A stretch of 30,804 bases of DNA from an uncultured Bacteroides sp. (GCF_949298305.1 NZ_CASFWU010000025.1:1-30804); one strand, 5' to 3'; shown: positions 1 through 8,861, counted from the first letter of the stretch. The notes: generated by a model not told the origin, from the sequence alone. Made by a program: numbers and translations.

Positions 1-1
1 G

Positions 2-247
2 ACCTACGACAACCAGTGGACGCACTCGTTCTCCTACTACTCCGAGGTCATCGGCAGCAGCAGCGACTACATCGTCCCCGACCAGTTTGCCCACAACCTG
101 TCGCTGACCTACAGTCTGAAGAGCGGCCGCTACAACTTCTCCGTGGAGTGCCGCAACCTGACCGATGCCGACCTGTACGACAACTTCAGCCTCCAGAAGG
201 CCGGACGTGCCTTCTACGGCAAGATACGGGTACAATTTGGCGACTGA
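2..247 (+). CDS. xusA: TonB-dependent receptor, C-terminal end (XusA-like), partial
   Basis: Only the last 81 codons are in the window; the gene enters from the left in frame 2 and stops with TGA at 245-247. The translation alternates aromatic and polar residues, contains the phrase CRNLTDADLYDNF, and ends in KIRVQFGD. This is the usual closing strand of a TonB-dependent outer-membrane barrel, where the C-terminus forms the last beta strand. The family brings ferric siderophores or other bulky ligands through the outer membrane using TonB energy. The assignment to XusA rests on the two genes downstream (a surface lipoprotein of DUF4374 type, then a PepSY membrane protein), which is the order of the Bacteroides xenosiderophore system. 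Substrate cannot be read from this fragment. Confidence 0.75.
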   Translation, partial: TYDNQWTHSFSYYSEVIGSSSDYIVPDQFAHNLSLTYSLKSGRYNFSVECRNLTDADLYDNFSLQKAGRAFYGKIRVQFGD

Positions 248-330
248 CAATGGCACAAGCAGCCGCCTTGTAGTTGCCAAGGTACTGACTTGTGGGTGTA
301 GAAGCAGCACTTGGATGTATAATCGTCTGC

Positions 331-430
331 TTGATTCTTATAATCATGTTACTTGATTCCTATAATCATGTTACTTGATTCTCATAATCATGTTACTTGA
401 TTTCTATAATCATGTTACTTGATTTATATC
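331..430. repeat. 22-bp tandem repeat, four and a half copies, between xusA and xusB
   Basis: Four full 22-bp units start at 331, 353, 375 and 397, followed by a half unit at 419-430. Each full unit has TTGATT, a variable trinucleotide or so, then ATAATCATGTTAC. Units differ only at the 2-4 bases after TTGATT. GATT and its complement AATC alternate along the array, so every unit carries two small dyads. It lies 125 bp before the xusB start, inside a 307-bp gap that shows no gene. It may be a multi-site operator or a simple minisatellite; the sequence does not decide. Confidence 0.9.
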
Positions 431-554
431 TTTCCAGCACTCCAATCACATCAAGGCAGTACATGGAAGACGACAAAGCAGTGACTTGTACGTGACGATA
501 CGCAGTTAAGCAACATTGAAACAAATATCAGAACCAATTAAACAGAAGAGAAAG

Positions 555-1970
555 ATGAAAAAGAACCACTTACTTGCAGGCCTCTTTGCCGCCACACTGG
601 GCGGCATGGCCCTCGCTTCCTGCTCGGAAGACGAACCGAACAACCCCGGCAACGGCGCCGGAACCTCCACCGGAAACTACGTGATAGCCGCCACCGTGAC
701 CAGCAGCAGCACCGACACCTACGTGCTGCTGACCGCCCCCTCGCTGGACGAAGGCGAAGTGACCACCCAGGGCAACGGTCTGGTGAACGAAGGCGCCACC
801 TACTGGGTGTTCTACGGCAACCGCTATCTTTATGCCCTCAACTACAACCAGGGCGAGGCAGGCACCACGCAGTCCTTCGTCCTGAACGCCGCCGGCGCGC
901 TGCAGAAGCGTTCGCAGGAGTACTACGTCAACCGCTTCACCACCTACGGCTACTATGACAAGTACATCATGACCACCTCCACGGGCGACGGCCCCACCGG
1001 TCTGAAGGACGAGAACGGCTACGTGCCCCAGTCGTTCCTGGCCTCCTACCTCGACGTGGAGAACCAGACCTATACCAGCAACTCCGTCACCGCCTCGACG
1101 CCCTTCCTCTCCGAGAACTTCCTGGGCAACGGCGAGTACGTCACTCTGGCCGGACTGGCGCAGGTGGGCTCCCGGCTCTACGCCGCCGCCGTGCCCATGG
1201 GCCTCAGCCAGTACGGCTGCATGCAGCGGGACGACGACGGCAATCCCCACAAGTGGGTGCGTCCCGGCTATGAGGACCTCATCAAGACCGAGTCAGGCGG
1301 CAGTGGCAGCGGCTCCTACGACAAGGACGAGCTGCAGTGGACGCAATACCCCGACGAGTGCTGGATGGCCATCTTCACCGACCATACCCTGACGGACTAC
1401 AAGCTCATCCGGACCGACAAAATCAGCTACGCCTGCGGCCGCAACCGCTCGCAGTACTACCAGATGAACTGGCTGGCGGACGACGGCTACATGTACGTGT
1501 TCTCGCCCTCCTACGCCAAGACCATGAAGGACAGCCGCCAGCAGACCACCCTGCCCGCCGGCGTGGTGCGCATCAACATCGCGGCCGAGGCTTTCGACGA
1601 GGCCTACTACTACAACCTGGAGGAGAAGGCCGGCGGTGCCTCCTTCCTGCGCAGCTGGTACGTGGGCGGCAACTACTTCCTGCTGCTGATGTACGACAAG
1701 CCCATCACCGATTCGGACAAGGTAGCGAACCGTTTGGCCGTCTTTAACGTTACTAATGGAGAGCTCTCCTTCGTCAGCGGCCTCCCGGCGGACGTGAGCG
1801 GCTTCGGCAACACGCCCTACATGGAGAACGGAACGGCCTACATCGCCGTCACCACCTCCTCGGGCTATCCGGCCATCTACCGCATCGAGCCCTCGACGGC
1901 CACGGCCCACAAGGGACTGGTGGTGAAGGCCACTTCGCTCAACGGCGTGGGGCGTCTGGAGAGTGAGTAA
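555..1970 (+). CDS. xusB: XusB-like siderophore-binding surface lipoprotein (DUF4374)
   Basis: This 471-residue protein begins with a lipoprotein signal (MKKNHLLAG, hydrophobic stretch, lipobox LASC with Cys23). The Cys is followed by the acidic run SEDEP, which resembles the surface-export signal of Bacteroidota lipoproteins. The ATG at 555 is chosen because it gives the signal peptide at the right distance; an earlier in-frame TTG at 516 would add 13 charged residues before it. The body has repeated Gly/Tyr/Trp-rich blades (for example YWVFYGNRYLYAL and GNYFLLLMYDKP), consistent with a beta-propeller. In Bacteroides thetaiotaomicron, XusB is a DUF4374-type lipoprotein that captures enterobactin and hands it to XusA. 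The upstream TonB receptor and downstream PepSY gene support this role. The identity comes from family resemblance and gene order, not from an alignment. Confidence 0.78.
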   Translation: MKKNHLLAGLFAATLGGMALASCSEDEPNNPGNGAGTSTGNYVIAATVTSSSTDTYVLLTAPSLDEGEVTTQGNGLVNEGATYWVFYGNRYLYALNYNQGEAGTTQSFVLNAAGALQKRSQEYYVNRFTTYGYYDKYIMTTSTGDGPTGLKDENGYVPQSFLASYLDVENQTYTSNSVTASTPFLSENFLGNGEYVTLAGLAQVGSRLYAAAVPMGLSQYGCMQRDDDGNPHKWVRPGYEDLIKTESGGSGSGSYDKDELQWTQYPDECWMAIFTDHTLTDYKLIRTDKISYACGRNRSQYYQMNWLADDGYMYVFSPSYAKTMKDSRQQTTLPAGVVRINIAAEAFDEAYYYNLEEKAGGASFLRSWYVGGNYFLLLMYDKPITDSDKVANRLAVFNVTNGELSFVSGLPADVSGFGNTPYMENGTAYIAVTTSSGYPAIYRIEPSTATAHKGLVVKATSLNGVGRLESE

Positions 1971-1981
1971 AACATGATTTA

Positions 1982-2061
1982 ACCACAGATGGCACAGATG
2001 CGACGAGATAGGCACGGATACTCAATCTGTGTGAATCTGTCCGGTCTGTGTCATCTGTGGT
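1982..2061. repeat. Dispersed palindrome, copy A (80 bp)
   Basis: An imperfect inverted repeat fills most of the gap between xusB and xusC. The left arm starts ACCACAGATGGCACAGATG and the right arm ends CATCTGTGGT. Inside the arms the heptamer CACAGAT (or ATCTGTG on the other arm) recurs every 9-10 bp. The same family occurs at 5000-5099 and 14838-14944. As RNA it would fold into a long hairpin, which could stop or attenuate transcription or protect the xusB 3' end. Confidence 0.85.
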
Positions 2062-2084
2062 CCATTCCTAATTCAACCTATGCA

Positions 2085-3215
2085 ATGAGAAAAGCATTCC
2101 GCAACATTCACCTGTGGCTGTCCGTCCCGTTCGGACTGATTATCACGCTTGTCTGCTTCTCCGGCGCCATGCTCGTGTTCGAGCGGGAAGTGACGGAGTG
2201 GGGGCGTCCCGAAGTATTCAATGTCGACCCCCAGGGCCGCCGTCCCCTGCCGGTGGACGAGGTCGTCGCCCGCGTCTCCGCCACGCTGCCCCCTGACGTC
2301 ACGGTGACGGGCATCACCGTCTTTTCCGACCCCACGAAGGCATGGCAGCTGCCCCTGTCCCGGCCGTCGCGCACATCGGTCTATGCCAATCCCTATACGG
2401 GCGAGGTCACGGGCCGTTCGGGCCGTCTGCCCTTCTTTGCCTCCATGTTCAGCCTGCACCGCTGGCTGTTGGACAGCCGCCCCTCGGGCGACGGTGTCTT
2501 TTGGGGCAAGCTGGTGGTGGGCGTCAGCACGCTGCTGTTTGTCCCGATGCTCGTCTCGGGCGTCGTCGTCTGGTGGCCGCGGACGCGGCGGGCGTTGGCC
2601 GGCAGCCTGAAGATACGTGTCCGCAAGGGTTGGCGCTGCTTCTGGTACGGCCTGCACGCGGCGGGCGGCATGTATGCGCTCCTGCTGCTGCTCGTCATGG
2701 CACTGACGGGGCTCACATGGTCCTTCGGCTGGTATCGCACGGGCTTCTATGCCCTTTTCGGTGTGGAGGCCAAGCCGGGTATGGGCCACGGCAACGCGGC
2801 AGTTCATGCCAGGCAGAAAGGCAGCGGCAAGGAACGGCGCGGGCAGCAGCCGGAACTCCGCACCGCCTGCTGGCAGGAAGTCTATGACCGCCTGCGGCAG
2901 GAGAATCCCGATGCCGCGCAGATTACCATTGCCGACGGCACGGCCAGCATTCCCGCCAACCGTTTCGGCAACACCCGCGCTTCGGACCGCTATACCTTCG
3001 ACCCCCACACCGGCGAGCTGACCGGCAGCACGCTCTACCGCACCCTGGACAACTCCGGCAAGATACGCGGCTGGATTTACTCCCTGCACACCGGCAGCTG
3101 GGGCGGACTGCTGACCCGTTTGCTCTGGTTCGCGGCTGCCCTGCTGGGCGCCACCCTGCCGCTGACGGGCTACTACCTGTGGCTGAAGCGGCTGGTGCGC
3201 AAGCGGGCAGAGTGA
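2085..3215 (+). CDS. xusC: XusC-like PepSY inner-membrane protein (probable siderophore iron reductase)
   Basis: The 376-residue protein starts MRKAFRNIHLWLSVPFG, the normal beginning of PepSY-associated TM proteins; the ORF is open to 1989 but that stretch is the palindromic repeat. Four membrane segments are visible at about residues 11-33, 141-165, 188-213 and 345-367. Two soluble PepSY-like parts lie between them (about 40-115 and 255-330), including NPYTGEVTG and FDPHTGELTG. Histidines 9, 125 (SLHRWLL), 191 (GLHAAGG) and 335 (SLHTGSW) sit at membrane edges, as in related PepSY proteins such as FoxB that bind heme and reduce ferric siderophores. In the Xus system the PepSY gene closes the operon. 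Function as a reductase is inferred from the family. Confidence 0.8.
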   Translation: MRKAFRNIHLWLSVPFGLIITLVCFSGAMLVFEREVTEWGRPEVFNVDPQGRRPLPVDEVVARVSATLPPDVTVTGITVFSDPTKAWQLPLSRPSRTSVYANPYTGEVTGRSGRLPFFASMFSLHRWLLDSRPSGDGVFWGKLVVGVSTLLFVPMLVSGVVVWWPRTRRALAGSLKIRVRKGWRCFWYGLHAAGGMYALLLLLVMALTGLTWSFGWYRTGFYALFGVEAKPGMGHGNAAVHARQKGSGKERRGQQPELRTACWQEVYDRLRQENPDAAQITIADGTASIPANRFGNTRASDRYTFDPHTGELTGSTLYRTLDNSGKIRGWIYSLHTGSWGGLLTRLLWFAAALLGATLPLTGYYLWLKRLVRKRAE

Positions 3216-3254
3216 CAAAAATAGTGAAACCTGCTCCGGGTTTCAAACCGAAAG

Positions 3255-3299
3255 AAGGGTTCGTGTGTTTCCTGTACATACGAACCCTTACTTTATATT
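3255..3299 (+). terminator. Probable terminator or attenuator between xusC and hcp
   Basis: AAGGGTTCGTGTG at 3255-3267 pairs with CATACGAACCCTT at 3277-3289, with one G-T pair, leaving a 9-nt loop. The T-rich but broken tail ACTTTATATTC follows. A smaller hairpin (GGTTTCAAACC) lies just before it. It sits 22 nt before the hcp start, so it could end xusABC transcripts or regulate read-through into hcp. Confidence 0.55.
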
Positions 3300-3310
3300 C
3301 AGTTAAGAAA

Positions 3311-4966
3311 ATGGAGACTAACATGTTTTGTTATCAATGTCAGGAGACGGCCGGCGGAAAAGCCTGCGTCCTGAAAGGTGTGTGTGGTAAAGAAAGTCGG
3401 ACGGCGCAGTCCATGGACCTGCTGTTGTTCGTGGTCAAAGGCATCTCGGTGGCGGCCGATGCTCTGCGCCGGGCAGGCTGCATGGTTCCCGACGAGGTGA
3501 ATGTCTTTGTGGTGGACGCGCTGTTTGCCACTGTCACCAATGTCAATTTCGATGATGAAAGCATCCTCCGGCGGGTGGACGGCGCCATCGTCCTGCGCGA
3601 CGGGCTCATCAGCGAGGCCGAGCGCCACCATGTGGTCCTGCCGGACATCGACGAGCTGAACTGGCGCGGCCGCCGCGAAGACTACGCCGAGAAGGCGCGC
3701 CGCGTGGGGGTGCTCAGCGAGGCCGACGAAGACATCCGCTCGCTGAAGGAGCTGGTGATGTACGGCCTGAAGGGCATGGCGGCCTATCACGACCATGCCA
3801 TGCGCCTGGGAGCCGACAATGCCGACGTGCATGCCTTCCTGCAGCAGACGCTGGCCAAACTGGCCATCTGTACCCTGACGGTGGAGGAGTGGGTGTCGCT
3901 GGTGCTGGAGACGGGCCGCTGGGGGGTGAAGACCATGGCTCTGCTGGACGGCGCCCATACGGCCGCATACGGCAGTCCCGAGGTGACGAAGGTGAACCTG
4001 GGCGTCAGAAACCGGCCGGGCATCCTCGTCAGCGGTCACGACCTGAAAGACCTGGAGCAGCTGCTGGAGCAGACCCGCGACACGGGCATCGACGTCTATA
4101 CGCACGGCGAGATGCTGCCCGCCCACTATTATCCCGCCTTCAAGAAGTATGACCACTTTGTAGGCAACTACGGCAACTCCTGGTGGAAGCAGCGCGAGGA
4201 GTTCACCACCTTCAACGGCCCCATTCTCTTTACGACCAACTGCATCGTGCCGCCCCTGTCCGATGCCGTCTATAAGGAGCGCATGTTCACCACCAATGCA
4301 GCGGGCTATCCCGGCTGCAAGCACATCTATACCAACGCCGACGGCAGCAAGGACTTCTCCGAAATCATTGCGGCGGCCAGGTCGTGCCAGCCTCCGGTGG
4401 ACATCGAGAGCGGTGAGCTGGTAGGCGGATTTGCCCACGAGCAGGTGCTGAAGCTGGCCGACAAGATTGTGGGAGCCGTGCAGTCGGGCGCCATCCGCCG
4501 CTTTGTGGTGATGGCCGGATGTGACGGCCGCATGAGGAGCCGCGAATACTACACCGAGTTTGCCCGCTCGCTGCCCAAGGACACGGTGATTCTCACGGCG
4601 GGTTGTGCCAAGTACCGCTACAACAAGCTCCCCTTGGGTGACATTGACGGCATTCCCCGCGTGCTGGACGCCGGACAGTGCAACGACAGCTATTCGCTGG
4701 CCGTCATTGCCTTGAGGCTGAAGGAGGTGCTCGGTGTGGACGACATCAACCGGCTCCCCATTGTCTATAACATCGCCTGGTACGAGCAGAAGGCCGTCAT
4801 CGTCCTGCTCGCCCTGCTCAGCCTGGGTGTGAAGAACATCCACCTCGGTCCCACACTGCCTGCCTTCCTTTCGCCCAACGTGCTGAAGGTGCTGGTAGAC
4901 AACTTCGGTGTGGCGGGCATCGGCACCGTCGAGCAGGACTTGATGGAGTTCGGCCTTCTGTCCTGA
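3311..4966 (+). CDS. hcp: Hybrid cluster protein (hydroxylamine reductase), class I
   Basis: The 551-residue cytoplasmic protein has the N-terminal cysteine motif CX2CX8CX5C (Cys7, 10, 19, 25 counted from METNMFCYQCQ). This is the spacing of class I Hcp from strict anaerobes, which holds a [4Fe-4S] cluster. Hybrid-cluster residues are also seen: GHDL, GEMLPAHYY, TTNCIVPP, GYPGC, AGCDG, TAGCAKYRYN, GQCNDSYS and WYEQK. The family reduces hydroxylamine and acts as a nitric oxide reductase in anaerobes. Length is normal for the family. ATG 3311 is used; ATG 3323 (starting MFCYQCQ) is equally possible and would match many relatives. It is downstream of xusC on the same strand, with a hairpin in between. 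Confidence 0.95.
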   Translation: METNMFCYQCQETAGGKACVLKGVCGKESRTAQSMDLLLFVVKGISVAADALRRAGCMVPDEVNVFVVDALFATVTNVNFDDESILRRVDGAIVLRDGLISEAERHHVVLPDIDELNWRGRREDYAEKARRVGVLSEADEDIRSLKELVMYGLKGMAAYHDHAMRLGADNADVHAFLQQTLAKLAICTLTVEEWVSLVLETGRWGVKTMALLDGAHTAAYGSPEVTKVNLGVRNRPGILVSGHDLKDLEQLLEQTRDTGIDVYTHGEMLPAHYYPAFKKYDHFVGNYGNSWWKQREEFTTFNGPILFTTNCIVPPLSDAVYKERMFTTNAAGYPGCKHIYTNADGSKDFSEIIAAARSCQPPVDIESGELVGGFAHEQVLKLADKIVGAVQSGAIRRFVVMAGCDGRMRSREYYTEFARSLPKDTVILTAGCAKYRYNKLPLGDIDGIPRVLDAGQCNDSYSLAVIALRLKEVLGVDDINRLPIVYNIAWYEQKAVIVLLALLSLGVKNIHLGPTLPAFLSPNVLKVLVDNFGVAGIGTVEQDLMEFGLLS

Positions 4967-4999
4967 CAAGGCGGCAGGTGGCTGCCGTCTGATGCGGAT

Positions 5000-5099
5000 A
5001 TGGCACACGGATGACACAGATTCGGACAGATAACCACAATGAGATATACCTATTTATATCTGTGGAAATCTGTCCTAATCTGTGTCATCCGTGTGCCAT
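5000..5099. repeat. Dispersed palindrome, copy B (100 bp), between convergent genes
   Basis: Two 32-bp arms (5000-5031 and 5068-5099) are inverted copies matching at 31 of 32 positions, separated by 36 bp. The outer end reads ATGGCACACGGATGACACAG. It lies in the gap between the stop of hcp (plus strand) and the stop of the GH2 gene (minus strand), where a hairpin could serve as a two-way terminator. It is the best conserved of the three copies in the window. Confidence 0.93.
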
Positions 5100-5133
5100 C
5101 TTGTGCTTCGTGCCCCAATCGGCAGCCCGGTCT

Positions 5134-8100
5134 TTACCGGGGAGTGTATGCCTTCTCCGCTACGTTATATCCGCTCACGTGGATGACGGGGCGGTTTCCC
5201 CGTGTGTCCACGTCCTTCCAGCGGACGGTGACCGTTTTCTGCTCGCCGGGCAGCAGGGCAAAGTAGTTGTCCGAGTAGAGGATGGGCAGGAACTGGTCGC
5301 CGTCGCGGTCGCCCTTGACGTTGATGCGGGTCATCAGGGCGGGGGCGGCGGAGCGGTTGGTCAGGCAGACGGTGGCCTGCCAGTTGCCGGCTTCGTCGCG
5401 GCTGCTCGTTACCTGGCAGTCCGGTTCCGCCTGAGGCAGCCGCTTCAGGTCGGTGTAGTTCCCCTCCTCCAGGCTGCGGTGGTAGAAGTTGTCGGAGAGG
5501 ACCTTCCCTTCTGCCGAGTGCAGTTGCAGGCGGATGAAGTGTACTTTGGAAAGTCCGTCAGGATAAGTCAGCTTCAGGCACTTGTTGGTGCTGTCATTGT
5601 CGCTGTCAGCAGTCATCTCTTTTTCCCAGGCTATCGAAGCGTCCATGTTCAGCACTTGTGCCTTTACCGTCAGTCCTTTGCGGCTGCCTGCGCTGTAATT
5701 CACAATTTCTACGTCGTCCGTGGCGGGATTCCACTGGATGTGCAGCGGCTCCGATGCCTTCTTGATGGCAAAGTAGGCGGCGGTAGGCTCCAGGTAGTAG
5801 TCGTACGTCTGCCACACCATCGACGGCCAGCACGGATGGCTCATCCACATCAGCAGTCCCATGCGGTTCTTGCTTCTCGACTCGAAGAGGCTGCGGTGAC
5901 CGTCGTAGTTTACCCACTGGGCCAGTTCGGCAAACTCCTTCGCGCTCTGCGGCTCGCCGTAGCCGCGGGCTATGATTTCGTTGAAGCTCGTGGCGCCCTG
6001 TGCCCCCTCCAGGGTGTAGTCGTGCATGCCCCATTCGTCGGACTGCGGCCAGATGCCTTCGGGCGAATAGGTGCGCAGGAAGCCTTCGTAGGTCAGCACG
6101 TTGGGCATCCCCCGCTCGCTGTGGAACTTGTCGTTGCCGGTCTCCAGCGTGAAGTAGGTCTTGGCGGGCAGCATGCGGTAGGGGCCGTGTCCGCTCACCA
6201 CTTCGTCGGCCGAGCTGGAGATGTAGTGCAGGCCGGGGTGTACTTCTTTTACAATACGGCGCAGGGCATTATCAATCTGCTCGGGCGGGAAGCCTTCGTT
6301 GCGTCCGCAGTAGAGGCCGAGGGAGGCGTGGCTGCGGATGCGGCGCACGTAGTCTTCGGCGTTGGCTATGAACAGGTCGGGATAGTACGGGTCGGGGCCG
6401 TCGGCCGGGTTGGCCAGCCAGAAGTCCTGCCACACCAGGATGCCGTGGCGGTCGCAGGCCTCGTAGAGTTCTTCGTCTCCAATCATGCCTACCCAGTTGC
6501 GCAGGATGTTGAAGTTCATGTCGGCGTGGTAGGCGACGGCTGCGTCGTATTCACGTCCGCGGTAGTTCAGGTTCGATTCGCTGAAGCCCCAGTTGCCGCC
6601 GCGCCCGATGAAGCGCCTGCCGTTGATGTAGAGGTTCAGGATGCCGTTGTCCTCGTTGAACGTCATCTGTCGGATGCCGACCTTGAAGTCTTTCCGGTCC
6701 GAGGGGGCATCTCCCGTGCGGAAGGTGAAGCTGGCGTCGTACAGGTAAGGCTCGCCGTAGCCGTTGGGCCACCACAGACGGGGATGTTGCAAGGCGAGGG
6801 CGGGGAAACGGTCGGGGGTGAGTACCACTTCGCGCTCCTCGCCGCCTTCCAGTTCTACGGGGACGCTGACGTCGATGTCGCCTATCCGTCCTTCCAGCAT
6901 GCCCTTCACGGCTTCCGGCTCATGGTTCTTCACCCATACCCGTGCCGTGAGGCGTACGGAGGTGGTGTCGGGCAGCGGGAACACGGACTCTACCAGCGGG
7001 TCGGATACGGTCACCGGGCCGGTGGTGGTCAGTCTCACGTCGTTCCAGATGCCGATGTTACGGCCTCGGATGGTGGGTATCCAGTCCCAGCCGATGGTGG
7101 CGTGGAAAGTCGGGTTGTCTGCTCCCAGGATGCCGCCGTTGAAGTCGGTGCTCTGCTTGTTCTTCTCCTTCACGGCGCCGATGTGGCTGTTCTTTACAAT
7201 CTCCACGGCCAGCACGTTCTTGCCCGGTACAATCAGGTCCGTCACATCAAACTTCCCCCTGACGAATGCGCCTTCCAGTCGTCCTGCCCGTTGGCCGTTC
7301 AGGTAGACGTTGGCCTTCCAGTTGATGCCGTCGAAACAGAGGAAAGTGTGCTGGCGGGTAAACCCTTTGGGCACGGTGAACTCGTTGCGGTACCAGAAGT
7401 TGGCATTGAAGAACGACTCGGACAGGTTCAGCTGGTTGTCGGCATAGTTGGGGTCGGGGAGGGCACCTATGTTCTTGTAGCTGCTCAGCACTGTGCCCGG
7501 CACCGTTGCCGTCACCCATCCATCGGGCTTATAGTCGGGAGTGGAAATTGCTTCGCCCGTGGCCTGCACTTCCGAGGCGCGTTGCAACTTCCATCCGCCT
7601 CCGGCCAGGAGCATGTTCCCGTCTGCGGGTTCCGGCTGCGGGACAGGGTGGGGCACCAGTCCGCCCCGGCCCATCACTTCCAGTTCGCTCAGGATGTAGC
7701 GCTCTCCGTTCAGCGGTTTTCTCATCAGCACTCTGACGTAGCGTGCTTTGCCCTTCACGGCTATTTCGTCTGTCGGCGCTTCGCCTCCGGGCAGGCTGGC
7801 TATACGGCTCCATTGGCGGGCGTCGTCCGAGGTTTGTATCTCCCCCTCCGAGGCTTTGTCAATCCAGTGCAGTATCACGCGGTCGAAGGTGGAGACTGTG
7901 CCTAAGTCCACGTAGATCCATTCTTCTCCGTTGCCGGCGCTCATCCAGGCACTGTTGAAGAATTGCGAAGGCTTCATTTCCACTATTTCGTCTTTCAGGT
8001 AGAAGTTCAGGTCGTGGATAGTCCAATAGGCGGCTCCGGGCATCTTGAAGCAAATCCGGTAGTGGGTAAAGTCGCTTATGCGTTCCAAGGGAAGTTCCTG

Positions 8101-8760
8101 TTCGATGATGCGCACGGGCAGGTTGCCTTGTTCGCTTTGCTTGTTGGGGTCGGAGTGCATGGTCTGTCGTGAAGGCTTGCCGGGCAGTCCCTTTCCTACA
8201 GTCCGTCCCAGCAGCTCCCAGTGAGTGCCGTCGTTCGAGCCTTGGCAATCAATTTCGTAACCTTTGCCCGCCACATCGGCGTGGTAGGCCAGGGTACCCC
8301 GCAGGTAGAGGCGGTCGGTCCTTTTGCTGTATTCGTGCAGGCTGAATTGGAAATAGGTGTCTTCGCCTACGGTCACATTGCGTGAGTAGGGGCCTTCGTC
8401 TATCATCCATTCCCGTTCCCTGCGTGGTTTGTCGCCATCAGGGGTGGAGAGGTTCAGCCATTGGGGTTGTTCGCGAGTCACGATGCCGTCTGTCACAAGC
8501 TGTGCAGTCAGGTTGTAGTCGTAGCTTGACGATTGGTAGGCAGCACGCATCCGTGCCAGGTTGCGGTAGGTGTCGTCCGGAAGCAGTTCGGGCGAGAAGT
8601 CCTCTTGCGGACAACCGGGATATTGCCCGATGCCACGGGTGTAGTAAGTAGAACGTGGACCGGAGGTGTCGGCGTTTTTTCCGCAGCTGCTCATCCAGGC
8701 CGCCAGGGTAGCTGTTCCCAGGACGAGAAGGGCTTGTCTGAATTTAAGGTAACGGTTCAT
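5134..8760 (-). CDS. Glycoside hydrolase family 2 lipoprotein (exo-beta-glucosaminidase / beta-mannosidase type)
   Basis: The 1208-residue protein begins MNRYLKFRQ with lipobox MSSC (Cys26), so it is an envelope lipoprotein. About residues 75-260 form an unassigned beta-rich region. Residues about 265-365 look like a discoidin (F5/8 type C) module (WIYVDLGTVSTFDRVILHW). From about 385 comes the GH2 sugar-binding domain, then the immunoglobulin-like domain (about 580-700) and the TIM barrel (about 700-1000). The likely acid/base is Glu822 in CGRNEG and the likely nucleophile Glu882 in HSERGMPN. A C-terminal domain with FYHRSLEEGNYTDLKRLP resembles that of exo-beta-D-glucosaminidases and mannosylglycoprotein endo-mannosidases. 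ATG at 8760 is chosen for the signal peptide. No SusC/SusD pair or other glycan genes adjoin it, so the substrate stays open. The convergent neighbour is hcp and the divergent one is blaI. Confidence 0.88.
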   Translation of the reverse strand: MNRYLKFRQALLVLGTATLAAWMSSCGKNADTSGPRSTYYTRGIGQYPGCPQEDFSPELLPDDTYRNLARMRAAYQSSSYDYNLTAQLVTDGIVTREQPQWLNLSTPDGDKPRREREWMIDEGPYSRNVTVGEDTYFQFSLHEYSKRTDRLYLRGTLAYHADVAGKGYEIDCQGSNDGTHWELLGRTVGKGLPGKPSRQTMHSDPNKQSEQGNLPVRIIEQELPLERISDFTHYRICFKMPGAAYWTIHDLNFYLKDEIVEMKPSQFFNSAWMSAGNGEEWIYVDLGTVSTFDRVILHWIDKASEGEIQTSDDARQWSRIASLPGGEAPTDEIAVKGKARYVRVLMRKPLNGERYILSELEVMGRGGLVPHPVPQPEPADGNMLLAGGGWKLQRASEVQATGEAISTPDYKPDGWVTATVPGTVLSSYKNIGALPDPNYADNQLNLSESFFNANFWYRNEFTVPKGFTRQHTFLCFDGINWKANVYLNGQRAGRLEGAFVRGKFDVTDLIVPGKNVLAVEIVKNSHIGAVKEKNKQSTDFNGGILGADNPTFHATIGWDWIPTIRGRNIGIWNDVRLTTTGPVTVSDPLVESVFPLPDTTSVRLTARVWVKNHEPEAVKGMLEGRIGDIDVSVPVELEGGEEREVVLTPDRFPALALQHPRLWWPNGYGEPYLYDASFTFRTGDAPSDRKDFKVGIRQMTFNEDNGILNLYINGRRFIGRGGNWGFSESNLNYRGREYDAAVAYHADMNFNILRNWVGMIGDEELYEACDRHGILVWQDFWLANPADGPDPYYPDLFIANAEDYVRRIRSHASLGLYCGRNEGFPPEQIDNALRRIVKEVHPGLHYISSSADEVVSGHGPYRMLPAKTYFTLETGNDKFHSERGMPNVLTYEGFLRTYSPEGIWPQSDEWGMHDYTLEGAQGATSFNEIIARGYGEPQSAKEFAELAQWVNYDGHRSLFESRSKNRMGLLMWMSHPCWPSMVWQTYDYYLEPTAAYFAIKKASEPLHIQWNPATDDVEIVNYSAGSRKGLTVKAQVLNMDASIAWEKEMTADSDNDSTNKCLKLTYPDGLSKVHFIRLQLHSAEGKVLSDNFYHRSLEEGNYTDLKRLPQAEPDCQVTSSRDEAGNWQATVCLTNRSAAPALMTRINVKGDRDGDQFLPILYSDNYFALLPGEQKTVTVRWKDVDTRGNRPVIHVSGYNVAEKAYTPR

Positions 8761-8783
8761 ACGTGCTGATTTATAACTGTGTG

Positions 8784-8815
8784 GCAAGGTAGGGAAAATA
8801 TCCGGATTATGCAAG
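8784..8815 (-). promoter_or_regulatory. Possible promoter of the GH2 gene
   Basis: On the minus strand, CTTG (8812-8815) is followed after 21 bp by TACCTTG (8784-8790), close to the Bacteroides -33/-7 pair but lacking one T of TAnnTTTG. It would start the transcript about 17-20 nt before the ATG. Confidence 0.4.
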
Positions 8816-8828
8816 TGGAAGCATTCAT

Positions 8829-8861
8829 TACATATCTCCTGTATGTTTTAGTTAAATAACT
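8829..8861. promoter_or_regulatory. Two dyads upstream of blaI, possible BlaI operator
   Basis: TACA at 8829 and TGTA at 8840 form a spaced dyad, and AGTTAAATAACT at 8850-8861 is a perfect 5-bp palindrome around AA. BlaI/MecI repressors bind dyads built on TACA/TGTA. The sites lie just before the blaI promoter and could act on both divergent genes. This is inference from position and motif only. Confidence 0.35.

Noticed and set aside
331..430. Array considered as a CRISPR
   Set aside because: The units are contiguous with no variable spacers, and no cas genes are near.
3299..5017. A long minus-strand open frame over hcp
   Set aside because: hcp has all cluster ligands in the other strand; the antisense frame has no recognisable domain and is a shadow.
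5011..7905. A 964-codon open frame on the plus strand across the GH2 gene
   Set aside because: It is antisense to a gene with full GH2 motifs and lipobox. Its composition (Val, Gly, Ala and Arg-rich without domains) is a by-product of GC-rich codon bias.
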